A program made the translations under genes and the position numbers. A stretch of 64,000 bases of DNA from positions 310,001 through 374,000 of the forward strand of contig JBBAEN010000002.1 in the NCBI GenBank assembly GCA_041655955.1. The letters are read 5' to 3'. Shown here one piece after another: positions 50,414 through 59,850 of this stretch. A model generated the notes under the pieces. That model saw only the letters and a program-made list of their open reading frames with translations, searched no databases and had not been told where the DNA came from. This DNA is from Micavibrio_A sp041655955. Its GTDB lineage: Bacteria > Pseudomonadota > Alphaproteobacteria > Micavibrionales > Micavibrionaceae. The first letter of the stretch is position 1. Each line of letters starts with the position of its first letter.

Positions 50414-53059
50414 TCAGTACAAGCCGCCCGTCCCGTCAAACCCGCTATTGCCGCTTCCTTGCGGCGTGGAATCAGGCAGAGGATAGATGGTGACGGAGCT
50501 ATCTTCCGGCGGCGCCTGTCTTTGGCGCGAATAGCTGGTAAAGGCGTCGTCGGGGTTGGGTGCGCCATAGGGCGGTGCCTGACGGTTGCCGGGGCCGTAG
50601 GGATCGTTCGTTCCGTAAGGTGGCGGCGCGTCATAGCCTTCGCCGCCGCCCATCCCTTCCCCGTATTCCGAATAAGGGTCTATGACGTTATCCGCGCCGA
50701 CGACCCTGTTATCGAGGACGTAATCGTCGAGGTTCGGTTCTGTGCCTGTGACAAAAGCCTCCCAGATGACATTGCGGTCGCCGGGCATGGCGGCGCGGCC
50801 CGTATCGGCATTGATGCGGACATTGCGGATGCCGGGCGGGACGCGGAACGGCGTCGGCGGCGTGTCTTTCAGCGCTTCTTTCATGAACTCGCCGAAAATC
50901 GGCGCGGCGGTGGACGATCCCGTTTCGCGTTTGCCGAGCGATTTCGGCTCGTCGAACCCGACATAGACGCCGACGACGAGGTCGGGTGAAAAGCCCACGA
51001 ACCATGTGTCGCGGGATTTGTTCGTCGTCCCCGTTTTGCCCGCCACCGGCCTTCCGAGGGTTTTCAGCCGCGCCGCCGTGCCGCGTTCGACGGCGCCTTC
51101 GAGGATGGAAACCATCTGATAGGCCGTGCGCTCGTCCGCAATCTGTTCGCGCGTATCGGGGATGGCAGGCACCGCCTGCCCGTCCCAGCGAATAAGATCG
51201 CCGCAATTGGGGCAGGGGCGCTGGTCATAGCTGAAGATGGTTTTGCCGCGCCTGTCCTGAATCCGGTCGATGATGGTCGGCGTCGTCTTTTTGCCGCCAT
51301 TGACGAGCATGGCATAGGCATTGGTCAGTTTAAGCAGGGTCGTTTCGCCCGCGCCAAGGGAATAGGAGAGGTAAGGCTTCATCTCGTCGGCGATGCCGAA
51401 GCGTTTCGCATATTCGATGACCGTATCCATGCCGAGATGGTCGGCAAGCCGTACCGTCATCAGGTTCCGCGATTTTTCCACGCCGACGCGGATCGGGGTC
51501 GGCCCGTAAAAATTGCCGGAATAGTTGGTCGGACGCCACATGCTTCCCGGTGATTGTTCCATTTCAAACGGCGCGTCGAGAACGCGGGTCGCGGGTGTAA
51601 AGCCTTTATCGAGGGCCGGAAGATAGATAAACGGCTTGAAGGCGGAACCGGGCTGGCGCATGGCCTGTGTCGCGCGGTTGAACTGGCTCGGCCCGTATTT
51701 CCAGCCGCCCTGAATGGCGAGAACCCGGCCCGTGTGCGGATCCATTGCGACCAGTGCGCCCTCTACCGCCGGAATTTGCCGCAAGACCCATGCATCCTTG
51801 ATTTTTTCGACAAGGATGACATCGCCTTTTTTCAAGACCTGGTTGACGGCGGTTATTTCGGGGCCGAGCGCGTAGCATTCCTGAAGACATTGCCGCGCCC
51901 ACTGGACGTCGTTCAGGGCTATCTTTCCTGTTTTCTTGTCGGCGAAGCCCAGAGTCGCGTTCTGCGCGCCGCTTTCAAGGACGATGGAAAGCGTCCAGTT
52001 ATCCGGCATTTCCGCCGGCTCATCGACGGAGATAAGCTTTTCATGCCAGTCGTCGCCCAGATCGTCTATACGGGCGACAGGCCCGCGCCATCCATGGCGT
52101 TTGTCATAGGCCATCAGCCCGTCCCGCAATGCTTTTTCGGCGATGGACTGGAGGCGCGGATTGACGGAGGTGCGCACCGCAAGCCCGCCCGCGTAAAGAC
52201 TATCGTCGCCGTAGCGCGCCTTCAATCTCCGGCGGACTTCTTCGGCGAAGAAAGGCGCATTGGCGACGTCCGATTCATCCTTGAGCGTCATGGCAAGCGG
52301 CGCGGCCTTTGCAAGCTCCGCTTCGCCAAGGGTAATATATCCGTCTTCAAGCATCCGCCCGATAACCCAGTTGCGGCGGCTCAGGGCGGAATTGTGGTTG
52401 CGCACCGGATGGTAATTGTTCGGTGCCTTGGGAAGCGCGGCGAGATAAGCTGTTTCGGCGATAGACAGATCGTCGAGCTTTTTGTTGAAATAAATTTGCG
52501 CCGCGGCGGCAACGCCGTAAGAACGCTGCCCCAGATAGATCTCGTTCATATAAAGCTCAAGGATTTGATCCTTGGTCATCGCTTTTTCTATGCGCGTTGC
52601 GAGGATGGCTTCCTTGATCTTGCGCTCATAGGAGCGCTCGTTGGTCAGGAGGAAGTTTTTCGCGACCTGCTGGGTGATGGTCGATGCGCCGACAAGGCGC
52701 CTGTTGCTGCCGCGGTTGATGATGTTGGTAAGGGCGGCCCTCCCGATCGCCATGGCGTCAACGCCGGGATGCGTATAGAAATTCTGGTCTTCCGCCGCGA
52801 TAAAGGCGTTCTTCACCATATCCGGAATAGATTCAACGGGAACGAAAACGCGTTTTTCCTGCGCATATTCGGCAAGCAGCCTTCCATCCCCCGCATAAAT
52901 GCGTGTGACGATGGGGGGTTCGTAATTTTTAAGCTGCGTATAATCGGGAAGGTCGCGGCCAAAGCTCGAAAAAAGGAGCGCCGCGAATCCGACAGCCGCA
53001 ATCGCCCCGAAAAATCCGAGCGAGAACATCCATAGTAAAAGTGTGCCCAGCCAGCGCAT
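50414..53059 (-). CDS. mrcA: Penicillin-binding protein 1A
   Basis: An 881-residue class A PBP. It has an N-terminal membrane helix, a GT51 transglycosylase domain with EDQNFYTHPG, and a transpeptidase domain with SAFKPF (SxxK), SRN and KTGTT motifs. A Pro/Gly/Tyr-rich C-terminal tail (about 800-881) is disordered. It polymerises and crosslinks peptidoglycan at the inner membrane. It precedes the carbamoyltransferase cassette on the same strand by 57 bp. Confidence 0.95.
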   Translation of the reverse strand: MRWLGTLLLWMFSLGFFGAIAAVGFAALLFSSFGRDLPDYTQLKNYEPPIVTRIYAGDGRLLAEYAQEKRVFVPVESIPDMVKNAFIAAEDQNFYTHPGVDAMAIGRAALTNIINRGSNRRLVGASTITQQVAKNFLLTNERSYERKIKEAILATRIEKAMTKDQILELYMNEIYLGQRSYGVAAAAQIYFNKKLDDLSIAETAYLAALPKAPNNYHPVRNHNSALSRRNWVIGRMLEDGYITLGEAELAKAAPLAMTLKDESDVANAPFFAEEVRRRLKARYGDDSLYAGGLAVRTSVNPRLQSIAEKALRDGLMAYDKRHGWRGPVARIDDLGDDWHEKLISVDEPAEMPDNWTLSIVLESGAQNATLGFADKKTGKIALNDVQWARQCLQECYALGPEITAVNQVLKKGDVILVEKIKDAWVLRQIPAVEGALVAMDPHTGRVLAIQGGWKYGPSQFNRATQAMRQPGSAFKPFIYLPALDKGFTPATRVLDAPFEMEQSPGSMWRPTNYSGNFYGPTPIRVGVEKSRNLMTVRLADHLGMDTVIEYAKRFGIADEMKPYLSYSLGAGETTLLKLTNAYAMLVNGGKKTTPTIIDRIQDRRGKTIFSYDQRPCPNCGDLIRWDGQAVPAIPDTREQIADERTAYQMVSILEGAVERGTAARLKTLGRPVAGKTGTTNKSRDTWFVGFSPDLVVGVYVGFDEPKSLGKRETGSSTAAPIFGEFMKEALKDTPPTPFRVPPGIRNVRINADTGRAAMPGDRNVIWEAFVTGTEPNLDDYVLDNRVVGADNVIDPYSEYGEGMGGGEGYDAPPPYGTNDPYGPGNRQAPPYGAPNPDDAFTSYSRQRQAPPEDSSVTIYPLPDSTPQGSGNSGFDGTGGLY

Positions 53060-53128
53060 GGGGCTTTATCGCACAAATGGGCGCTTTGCGTAAAGGTAAA
53101 GAAACACGAAAAACCAGCCGTTTCCAGC

Positions 53129-53911
53129 TCAGGCGCGGCGGAAACCCGCATGTTTCATAATCGGGCCTTCGGCGCGGCCATGGATGAATTGATCGACATA
53201 CTCATTGCCGGAATTATCGAGGCTGGAAACGGGGCCGTGCCAGATAATCCTGCCCTCGTAAATCATGGCGACGTGATCGGCGATTTTGCGCACCGAGGCC
53301 ATGTCGTGGGTGATGGATACGGCGGTTGCGCCCAAATCCTTTACGCAATCCACGATCAGGTCGTTGATGACATCCGCCATAATCGGGTCGAGTCCGGTCG
53401 TCGGCTCGTCGAAAAAGATGATTTCGGGGTTGGCGGCGATGGCGCGGGCAAGGCCCACGCGCTTTTGCATCCCGCCGGAAAGCTCCGCCGGAAACAGATC
53501 GCCGACGGCGGGCGCAAGCCCGACCTGTTCCAGCTTTTGGATGGCGATGTCATGCGCTTCCTTCGGCTTCATATTCTTGCCCTGGATAAGGCCGAAGGCG
53601 ACATTTTGCCAGACCCGCAAGGAGTCGAAAAGGGCCGCGCCCTGAAAAAGCATGCCGAACCTTCCCATCAACGCGTCACGGTCTTTGCCGCTGAAATTGA
53701 CGGTTTCCTGCCCGTCAATCTTGACGGAGCCGCTATCGGGGCGGATAAGCCCCAGAATGCATTTCAGCGTGACCGATTTTCCGGAACCAGAACCGCCGAT
53801 GACGACGAGGGATTCTCCGGGAGCCACGGACAGATCGATCCCGTCCAGCACCTTTTTGGAGCCGAAGGATTTCCTGACGTCGCGCATCTCGATTTTTGGC
53901 GTGGTTGTCAT
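53129..53911 (-). CDS. mlaF: Mla phospholipid transporter ATPase MlaF
   Basis: A 260-residue ABC ATPase with Walker A GGSGSGKS, signature ELSGGMQKRVGLARA and Walker B FFDEPTTG. It powers lipid movement between the inner and outer membrane. It overlaps no gene but lies 17 bp after mlaE. The MCE protein mlaD is about 36 kb away. Confidence 0.93.
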   Translation of the reverse strand: MTTTPKIEMRDVRKSFGSKKVLDGIDLSVAPGESLVVIGGSGSGKSVTLKCILGLIRPDSGSVKIDGQETVNFSGKDRDALMGRFGMLFQGAALFDSLRVWQNVAFGLIQGKNMKPKEAHDIAIQKLEQVGLAPAVGDLFPAELSGGMQKRVGLARAIAANPEIIFFDEPTTGLDPIMADVINDLIVDCVKDLGATAVSITHDMASVRKIADHVAMIYEGRIIWHGPVSSLDNSGNEYVDQFIHGRAEGPIMKHAGFRRA

Positions 53912-53927
53912 CGCTATGGTTCCTTGT

Positions 53928-54740
53928 TTACGAGAAAAACAGCTTCGTCAGGACGAAGTTGAAGATGAGGATGAGGATAGAGGCGGATACGACCGCATAG
54001 GTCGTGGCGGCCCCCACGCCCTGCGCCCCGCGGCCTGAATAAAAGCCGTGGTAACAGCCCATGACGGCGACGATAAAGCCGAAAACCGCGGCCTTGACGA
54101 GGCCGGAAGTAACGTCGATCGGCTCCAGTATCTTCCATGTCTGGTCGAGATAGCTGCCTTCTGAAAAGCCGAGCGTATAGATGGAAACGATATAGCCGCC
54201 ATAAATCCCGATAATGTCGGCAATCAGCACGAGGATGGGGAGCATCAGCGTCCCCGCGATAACGCGCGGCGCGATAAGATATTTATACGGATTGACGGAA
54301 AGGGTGGTGAGGGCGTCGATTTGTTCGGTCACGCGCATCGTGCCGATTTCCGCGGCGATGGATGCGCCGATCCGGCCTGCGACCATAAGGCCCGCCAGGA
54401 CGGGGGCAAGCTCGCGCGTCACGGAAAGGGCGACGACCCCGGCAATCGCGCTTTCGGCGTTGAAACGGGTAAAGCCCGTATAGGATTGCAACGCCAGCAC
54501 CATGCCGGTGAAAATCGCGGTCATGCCGACGACGGGCAGGGAGTAATAGCCGATATCGACGAACTGGCGCAGGATAAGGCGCGGATACCATGGCGGCGTC
54601 ACGATATGGCGCACGGCGGCGGAGGCGAAAAGGACGAGCGCGCCGATAGACTGGAAAAAGCGGGTGATGGAATGGCCGATGCCTTCACACAGATCCAAAA
54701 ACAGGGCGGCCCCGATTTGCGGGTAATTTTCTTTGCTCAT
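53928..54740 (-). CDS. mlaE: Mla transporter permease MlaE
   Basis: A 270-residue permease with about five to six membrane helices and the conserved block ELAPVLAGLMVAGRIGASIAAE. Partner of MlaF in the inner membrane. It lies between alr and mlaF in the order common in alphaproteobacteria. Confidence 0.93.
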   Translation of the reverse strand: MSKENYPQIGAALFLDLCEGIGHSITRFFQSIGALVLFASAAVRHIVTPPWYPRLILRQFVDIGYYSLPVVGMTAIFTGMVLALQSYTGFTRFNAESAIAGVVALSVTRELAPVLAGLMVAGRIGASIAAEIGTMRVTEQIDALTTLSVNPYKYLIAPRVIAGTLMLPILVLIADIIGIYGGYIVSIYTLGFSEGSYLDQTWKILEPIDVTSGLVKAAVFGFIVAVMGCYHGFYSGRGAQGVGAATTYAVVSASILILIFNFVLTKLFFS

Positions 54741-54816
54741 ATCTTATTCTTATGTCTTTTTCGGTAATTGCGTCAGCTTGAGGATTTTTACCGTTTTTTC
54801 CGTGGCTTGGGAAGTC

Positions 54817-55893
54817 TTAACTCTCATAAACCCTTGCGGCGCGGCGGCTGAGCGAGGTGAGGATTTCATAGCCGATCGTGCCGCAATCCTTCGCGAGCGC
54901 ATCGACGCCCTGATGCGGGCCGAGCAGTTCCAGCCATTCCCCTTCCCGCGGCGGGTTCGGCCCGTCGCCCAGATCGACGGTGATGAGATCCATGGATACG
55001 CGCCCCGCAACAGGGCAGGGGCGGTCACGATAAAAGAAAGCCGCGCGGCTGGAGCCGCTGCGGAGGATTCCGTCCGCATACCCCATGGCAACGGTCGCAA
55101 TCTGCGTTGGCCTATTGAAAATATGGGTGGCGCTGTAGCCGGCGCTTTCTCCCGCGGCGGCAAGGCGGGTTTGCAAAATCCGCGCCTTTAAGGAGGCGAC
55201 GGGCAGGACGGGATTTTCTTTTTCCGGAACCGGATTGCCGCCATAGAGCGCATAGCCGGGCCTGACCAGATCGTAATGCCACGCCTTATCGCGGAACAGG
55301 CCGGAAGAGTTGCATAATGATTTCGATGCGTTTGGAAATGCGCGCGCAATCCTTGCAAAAGCCTGGGCCTGCCGCCCGTTCATCGGATGGCCCTCTTCGT
55401 CGGCGCAGGCGAAGTGGGACATGACAAGCCGGAGATCGAACGCGTCCGTATCGGGCAGATCGTCCGGGCCGAGGCCCAGCCTGTTCATGCCCGTATCGTA
55501 ATGAAGCACGGCGGGGAGCTTGGTATCGAGCTTATGCGCCATGGATTTCCAGCGCGCCGCCTCTTCCATCGAATTGATGACCGGAATAATGCCGCGCCCC
55601 GCGTAAAAATCCTCGGCCCCCTTATAAAGCCCGCCCAGAACCATGATCTGGGATTCCTTGTCGGCGTCCCTAATCGCGATGGCTTCGTCCGGCGTCGCCA
55701 CGAAAAAATGGCGGCAACCCGCCTTGTAGAGCGCCGCATGGACTTGCTTTGCCCCCGTTCCGTAGGCGTCGGCCTTAATGACGCCCGCGACCGCCGCGCC
55801 CGTCATGGCGCGGAACATTGTGTAGTTTTTAACGAGGTTTTTCAGGGAAACGGTCAATATGGCCGGGGCAATCGAAGCGGCGGGAGAGGTCAT
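54817..55893 (-). CDS. alr: Alanine racemase
   Basis: A 358-residue PLP enzyme that makes D-alanine for peptidoglycan. The PLP-Lys lies in VIKADAYGTGA; the second catalytic Tyr is in the GESAGYSATH region. Normal length. It lies 10 bp after dnaB on the same strand. Confidence 0.94.
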   Translation of the reverse strand: MTSPAASIAPAILTVSLKNLVKNYTMFRAMTGAAVAGVIKADAYGTGAKQVHAALYKAGCRHFFVATPDEAIAIRDADKESQIMVLGGLYKGAEDFYAGRGIIPVINSMEEAARWKSMAHKLDTKLPAVLHYDTGMNRLGLGPDDLPDTDAFDLRLVMSHFACADEEGHPMNGRQAQAFARIARAFPNASKSLCNSSGLFRDKAWHYDLVRPGYALYGGNPVPEKENPVLPVASLKARILQTRLAAAGESAGYSATHIFNRPTQIATVAMGYADGILRSGSSRAAFFYRDRPCPVAGRVSMDLITVDLGDGPNPPREGEWLELLGPHQGVDALAKDCGTIGYEILTSLSRRAARVYES

Positions 55894-55903
55894 TTACGCG
55901 CTC

Positions 55904-57409
55904 CTAATGATAGCGCGATTCCAGATCGCCAAAGCGGGTGATGTTGGAATCGAAGAACAGCCTGACCGTCCCGATAGGCCCGTGACGCTGTTTCGCGACG
56001 ATGACTTCCGCCGTATTGGCGCATTCGCCGAGATCGTCCTGCCATTGCTGGTAGCGGTCGTTGAATTTCGCATCGTCTTCGCCGCCGCGCTTTTCCGGCT
56101 CTTCCCGCGACAGGTAATATTCGCGGCGGTAGATGAACATGACGCAGTCCGCATCCTGTTCGATAGATCCGGATTCGCGCAGATCCGAAAGCTGCGGGCG
56201 CTTGTCCTCGCGTTGTTCGACCGCGCGGGAAAGCTGGGAAAGGGCGATGACGGGGATATGCAGCTCTTTCGCGATGGCTTTGAGGCCGCGCGTAATTTCG
56301 GAAATCTCAAGGACGCGGTTGCCTTCGGACTGGCGCGTGCCGGAGCCTTGGAGGAGCTGGAGATAGTCGATAATCAAAAGCTCCAGCCCGTGCTGGCGTT
56401 TCAGCCTGCGGGCGCGGGAGCGGAGCGCGCCGATGGTAAGGGCCGGCGTGTCGTCGATAAAGAGCGGGATTTGCGCGACCGTCTGCGAGGCTTCGACAAA
56501 GCGGATAAATTCGTCCTCGCGGATATTCCCTTTGCGGATAGCGTCGCCGGAAATGCCCGATTGATCGGACAGGATGCGGGTCGCGAGCTGGTCGGAGCTC
56601 ATCTCAAGGCTGAAAAACCCGACGCGCGCGCCGCCCGGCTTGCCCTCGGCATAGGCTTTGGCCGCGTTAAAGGCGACGTTGACCGCAAGCGAGGTTTTCC
56701 CCATCGACGGACGGGCGGCAAGGATAAGCAGGTCGGAATTATGCAGCCCGCCGAGCTTTTGATCGAGATCCTGAAGTCCCGTCGTGATGCCGGTCACATG
56801 CGTGTCGGAATGAAAGGCCGTTTCCGCATATTGCAAGGCGACCGCGACGGAATCGCGCAAGGTCACGAACCCGCTTTGCGTGGTTTTGCCGCTTTCGGCG
56901 AGCGAATAAAGGCGGCGTTCCGCCTCGGTCAATATATGCTCCGCATCCTGTTCCAGCTTGTAATCGAAAGCCATGGTGGCGACTTCCTGATTGAGGCGGA
57001 TGATTTCGCGGCGGAGATGGCGGTCATAGATTGTCTGCGCGTAATCGCGCACATCGTTCAAAAGCGGGATTTCCGTCGCGAGATCGACCAGATAGCGCGT
57101 GCCGCCGACCGCGGCCAGCCCCTCGTCTTTTTCAAAATAATCTTTCAGCGTGGTGGCCTTCGCCTCCAGCCCCTTATCGATCATCCGCAAGATGGTTTCA
57201 TAGATCCGCCCGTGGGTCGGGTGGCTGAAATAGTCCGGCTTGACGAGATCGGTGACTTTTTCCGCATTGCGGTTGTCGATGAGCAGCATGCCAAGCAACC
57301 CCTGCTCCGCCTCAAGATTATGGGGCAGGGTTCTATGGTTCAGCGCGTCATCATCGCGCGTAACAAGTTTCAAAGGTACGGCTTCGTTCATGATGAGAAA
57401 GACTAGCAC
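55904..57409 (-). CDS. dnaB: Replicative DNA helicase DnaB
   Basis: A 501-residue RecA-type hexameric helicase. The N-terminal helical domain (about 20-130) and the ATPase domain with PSMGKTSLAVNVAFNAA (Walker A) and LLIIDYLQLL (Walker B) are complete. It unwinds DNA at forks. No intein is present. It follows rplI after a terminator. Confidence 0.96.
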   Translation of the reverse strand: MLVFLIMNEAVPLKLVTRDDDALNHRTLPHNLEAEQGLLGMLLIDNRNAEKVTDLVKPDYFSHPTHGRIYETILRMIDKGLEAKATTLKDYFEKDEGLAAVGGTRYLVDLATEIPLLNDVRDYAQTIYDRHLRREIIRLNQEVATMAFDYKLEQDAEHILTEAERRLYSLAESGKTTQSGFVTLRDSVAVALQYAETAFHSDTHVTGITTGLQDLDQKLGGLHNSDLLILAARPSMGKTSLAVNVAFNAAKAYAEGKPGGARVGFFSLEMSSDQLATRILSDQSGISGDAIRKGNIREDEFIRFVEASQTVAQIPLFIDDTPALTIGALRSRARRLKRQHGLELLIIDYLQLLQGSGTRQSEGNRVLEISEITRGLKAIAKELHIPVIALSQLSRAVEQREDKRPQLSDLRESGSIEQDADCVMFIYRREYYLSREEPEKRGGEDDAKFNDRYQQWQDDLGECANTAEVIVAKQRHGPIGTVRLFFDSNITRFGDLESRYH

Positions 57410-57463
57410 GGTTATAACCGGCTTTCCTAGTATTTAGCCCTGTGGATTGCGGGGGAAATTCAA

Positions 57464-57494
57464 GAAAAATCCCCGCCTCGGCAAGGGGGCGGGG
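57464..57494 (-). terminator. Terminator of the rpsF-rpsR-rplI operon
   Basis: On the minus strand, CCCCGCC (57488-57494 side) pairs with GGCGGGG (57471-57477 side) and is followed by ATTTTTC. It separates rplI from dnaB, so dnaB is at least partly separate. Confidence 0.8.
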
Positions 57495-57526
57495 ATTTGA
57501 ATGGTTTTAGGGGCGGGGCCGGGGAA

Positions 57527-58243
57527 TTACCCGGCGTCCGCTTCGCTTTCTGCGGCCTCGTCATCGGCTTTGGAAGCTTTCTTGGCGGCTTTTTTAGCGG
57601 CTTTTTCTGCATCGGCTGCGGAAAGCTTTGCTTCTTCTTCAGCTTCGGCTTGTTCCGCCGCAAGGGCGCTGTCTTCGAGCATGGAGGCTTTGGCCGCGTC
57701 GAGGTCTTCCTCGCCGCCGCGTCCGCGTCCACCGCGATCCGCCCCTGCAATAACGGCTTTGCCCGTTTTCTCTTGCGTTTTTGCCTCGTCGGCTGTGCGC
57801 GCGATATTGACGGTAATCTTCGCCTTGACTTCAGGGTGAAGGATAACGTCGACGGGGAACAGGCCGATCGTCTTGAAGTTCTGGTTCAGCGCAATCTGGC
57901 CGCGTGTTGCCGTTTGCTTGCCGTCCGTGGACAGGGCTTCTGCAATGTCGCGGGCCGATACGGAACCGAACAGCTGGCCGCCTTCGGCAGCCTGACGGAT
58001 AATAACGATCTTGGTGCCTTCGATATTTGCGGCGGCTTTTTGGGCTTCGGCTTTTTTCTCGGCGTTCATCTTTTCAAGATGCGTTTTCTGCGTTTCGAAA
58101 TAGGCGATGTTTTCTTTTGTCGCGCGCAGGGCTTTTGCTTGCGGCAACAGGAAGTTGCGGGCATATCCGGGCTTTACGGTGACAACGTCACCCATGGCGC
58201 CGAGATTTTCCACGCGTTCCAGCAAAATAACTTGTGTAGCCAT
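57527..58243 (-). CDS. rplI: 50S ribosomal protein L9
   Basis: A 238-residue L9, much longer than the 149-residue E. coli protein. The N-terminal domain (VILLERVENLGAMGDVVTVK, GYARNFLLPQ), the connecting helix FETQKTHLEKMNAEKK, and the C-terminal RNA-binding domain with LFGSVSARDIAEAL are normal. Then come about 80 extra residues of Ala/Lys/Glu-rich, coiled-coil-like sequence. A decayed copy of part of this gene is found at 33370-33446. Confidence 0.94.
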   Translation of the reverse strand: MATQVILLERVENLGAMGDVVTVKPGYARNFLLPQAKALRATKENIAYFETQKTHLEKMNAEKKAEAQKAAANIEGTKIVIIRQAAEGGQLFGSVSARDIAEALSTDGKQTATRGQIALNQNFKTIGLFPVDVILHPEVKAKITVNIARTADEAKTQEKTGKAVIAGADRGGRGRGGEEDLDAAKASMLEDSALAAEQAEAEEEAKLSAADAEKAAKKAAKKASKADDEAAESEADAG

Positions 58244-58274
58244 TGGTTTAATCCTTTCTTGCTAGCGCGCGGCC

Positions 58275-58556
58275 TTAGCGGCCTTCGTTTTCGTTGCGGA
58301 TATACGGCATCAGGGCCATATAACGGGCGCGCTTGATGGCTTGTGCCAGTTCACGCTGTTTCTTTTGGGAAACGGCCGTGATGCGGGACGGAACCATCTT
58401 GCCGCGCTCGGAAACGAAGCGGCCCAAAAGGCGGACGTCTTTCCAGTCGATTGCGGGTGCTTTCGGGCCGGAGAACGGGCATGTCTTGCGGCGGCGGAAA
58501 AAGCCTTTTTTCGCCGGGGCTTCGGTGCGTTCTGGTCTATCTGCTTGTGCGGACAT
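58275..58556 (-). CDS. rpsR: 30S ribosomal protein S18
   Basis: A 93-residue S18. The core is RRKTCPFSGPKAPAIDWKDV, then KRARYMALMPY. It binds S6 on the small subunit. Its start overlaps the rpsF stop by one base (TAATG), a coupled arrangement. Confidence 0.96.
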   Translation of the reverse strand: MSAQADRPERTEAPAKKGFFRRRKTCPFSGPKAPAIDWKDVRLLGRFVSERGKMVPSRITAVSQKKQRELAQAIKRARYMALMPYIRNENEGR

Positions 58557-58909
58557 TATGCGGCCTCCTTCTCGAAATCGCTGTCATTATTCTTGTCGAT
58601 CGGCTTGGACGGGCCTTTGGAAAGCTCGTCAAGGCGCACCGTCATGTAACGAAGGACTTCTTCGTTCAGGCGCAGCGTGCGCTCCATTTCCTGCATCGCA
58701 GGGGCCGGCGTGTCCATTTCGATCAGGACATAGTGGCCTTTTTTGTTCTTGTTGATTTTATAGGCAAGTGTGCGCAGACCCCAGTTTTCGGTCTTCGTGA
58801 TTTTGCCTTTGCCGTCCTTGATGATTTTTTCGCAAGATTCGGTGATGGCTTTCACTTGCGCATCGCTCAAATCCTGCCGTGCGATAAACACGGTTTCGTA
58901 AAAGGGCAT
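58556..58909 (-). CDS. rpsF: 30S ribosomal protein S6
   Basis: A 117-residue S6, first gene of the operon. FYETVFIARQDLSD and NWGLRTLAYKINKNKKGHY are family blocks. The start has a GAGGAG ribosome site about 8 bases upstream. The leader has a hairpin (58934-58960). Confidence 0.96.
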   Translation of the reverse strand: MPFYETVFIARQDLSDAQVKAITESCEKIIKDGKGKITKTENWGLRTLAYKINKNKKGHYVLIEMDTPAPAMQEMERTLRLNEEVLRYMTVRLDELSKGPSKPIDKNNDSDFEKEAA

Positions 58910-58933
58910 ATTTTTCTCCTCTCGGATAATAAA

Positions 58934-58960
58934 GCCGGCCTTTAATGCCTGTGGGCCGGC
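58934..58960 (-). promoter_or_regulatory. Hairpin in the rpsF leader
   Basis: Perfect 7-bp GCCGGCC/GGCCGGC arms around a 13-nt loop, 25 bases before the S6 start. S6-S18 leaders in some bacteria have an autoregulatory RNA; the described loop features could not be confirmed here, so this is only a candidate. Confidence 0.35.
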
Positions 58961-59133
58961 GAGGTTTCAGTTGCGGGGTTATAGCGGGAAGCCTTAAGGG
59001 TTTGCAAGGAAAAAGGCGGGTTTCCTTGAAAATAATTCCCCCCCATTGCCCGCCGCCCCGCGCCATGGAAAAGGCGGACTGGCAAAGATTTGGCATTATG
59101 TAATTGAGGCGGGAGGATAAAGCCGCATAAAAT

Positions 59134-59163
59134 CCGCCCGCCTTCGGGAAAACAGGCGGGCGG
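59134..59163 (-). terminator. Terminator after the 106-residue hypothetical gene
   Basis: CCGCCCGCCT (59154-59163 side) pairs with AGGCGGGCGG (59134-59143 side), 10-nt loop, then ATTTTAT on the minus strand. Confidence 0.75.
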
Positions 59164-59199
59164 TGGAAAATTCCCTGCGGTTAGCGCCGCTTACGCACG

Positions 59200-59520
59200 C
59201 TAGCGCGTGGTCACCGTATGGCTGATATGGATATTGCTGTTGCCGTTGCGTTCGATGAAATTCGCCATAAACATGGCCCACGGGGTTTTGCACTGGCGGC
59301 GGCGCTCCTTGTTCGAGGCCGAGCGCAAAATCTTGCAAAGCTGGTCGTGGGAGAGTTCGGGATCGCCGAAAGCGCGGCGGAATTCTGCCAAAGCCTGTGA
59401 GCTGGCATATTCCGCGTAATCCGCGTTGAGATGATCCATTTCCGAGGATACGCGGTACGCAAAGCGCGTATCTTCGAGCAATTGGTGGATGGTGTTTTTC
59501 GTCTTTAAAACAGAGCTCAT
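59200..59520 (-). CDS. Hypothetical protein
   Basis: A 106-residue, mostly helical soluble protein (for example LAEFRRAFGDPELSHDQLCK). The start has a perfect AGGAGG-type site 5 bases upstream and a terminator lies just after the stop, which makes this a real single-gene unit. No family was recognised. Confidence 0.7.
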   Translation of the reverse strand: MSSVLKTKNTIHQLLEDTRFAYRVSSEMDHLNADYAEYASSQALAEFRRAFGDPELSHDQLCKILRSASNKERRRQCKTPWAMFMANFIERNGNSNIHISHTVTTR

Positions 59521-59850
59521 GGTAACCTCCTGTCAGGGTTTGTTGTTATGCCGATGAGTCCTCTATCTTCCCTTGCCGTGCGGAATGACGGTTTAAAGGC
59601 CCGCCTGTTGCGTAGCCGATTCCTTGGCCGGATTCCCTCATTCCTAATCGATTGTGAAATTTATATATCAAAAATGGATTTATTACTATAATTTTATTCC
59701 ATATGGGCGCAGAAAAATGTGGGTAATCGGGGGTCGTTGTAAATCCAACCATCGGCTCTTGACGAATGTTCCATCCCTTTGCATTGTGGCGGCGGATTTT
59801 TTGACAAAAAAACGCTGCACCACAGCAAATACAAACAAGAGTGAGAGAAT
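59521..59850. other. Divergent intergenic region before fabD
   Basis: 330 bp without a clear gene. An AT-rich core lies at 59640-59710. Candidate fabD promoter elements are TTGACG at 59759 and TTGACA at 59801, both with weak -10 matches. The promoter of the 106-residue gene must lie here too. No RNA gene was recognised. Confidence 0.5.

Noticed and set aside
51554..53035. 493-codon plus-strand frame inside PBP1A
   Set aside because: Antisense of mrcA; no recognisable domain.
55859..57406. 515-codon plus-strand frame inside dnaB
   Set aside because: Antisense of dnaB, produced by GC-rich codon structure.
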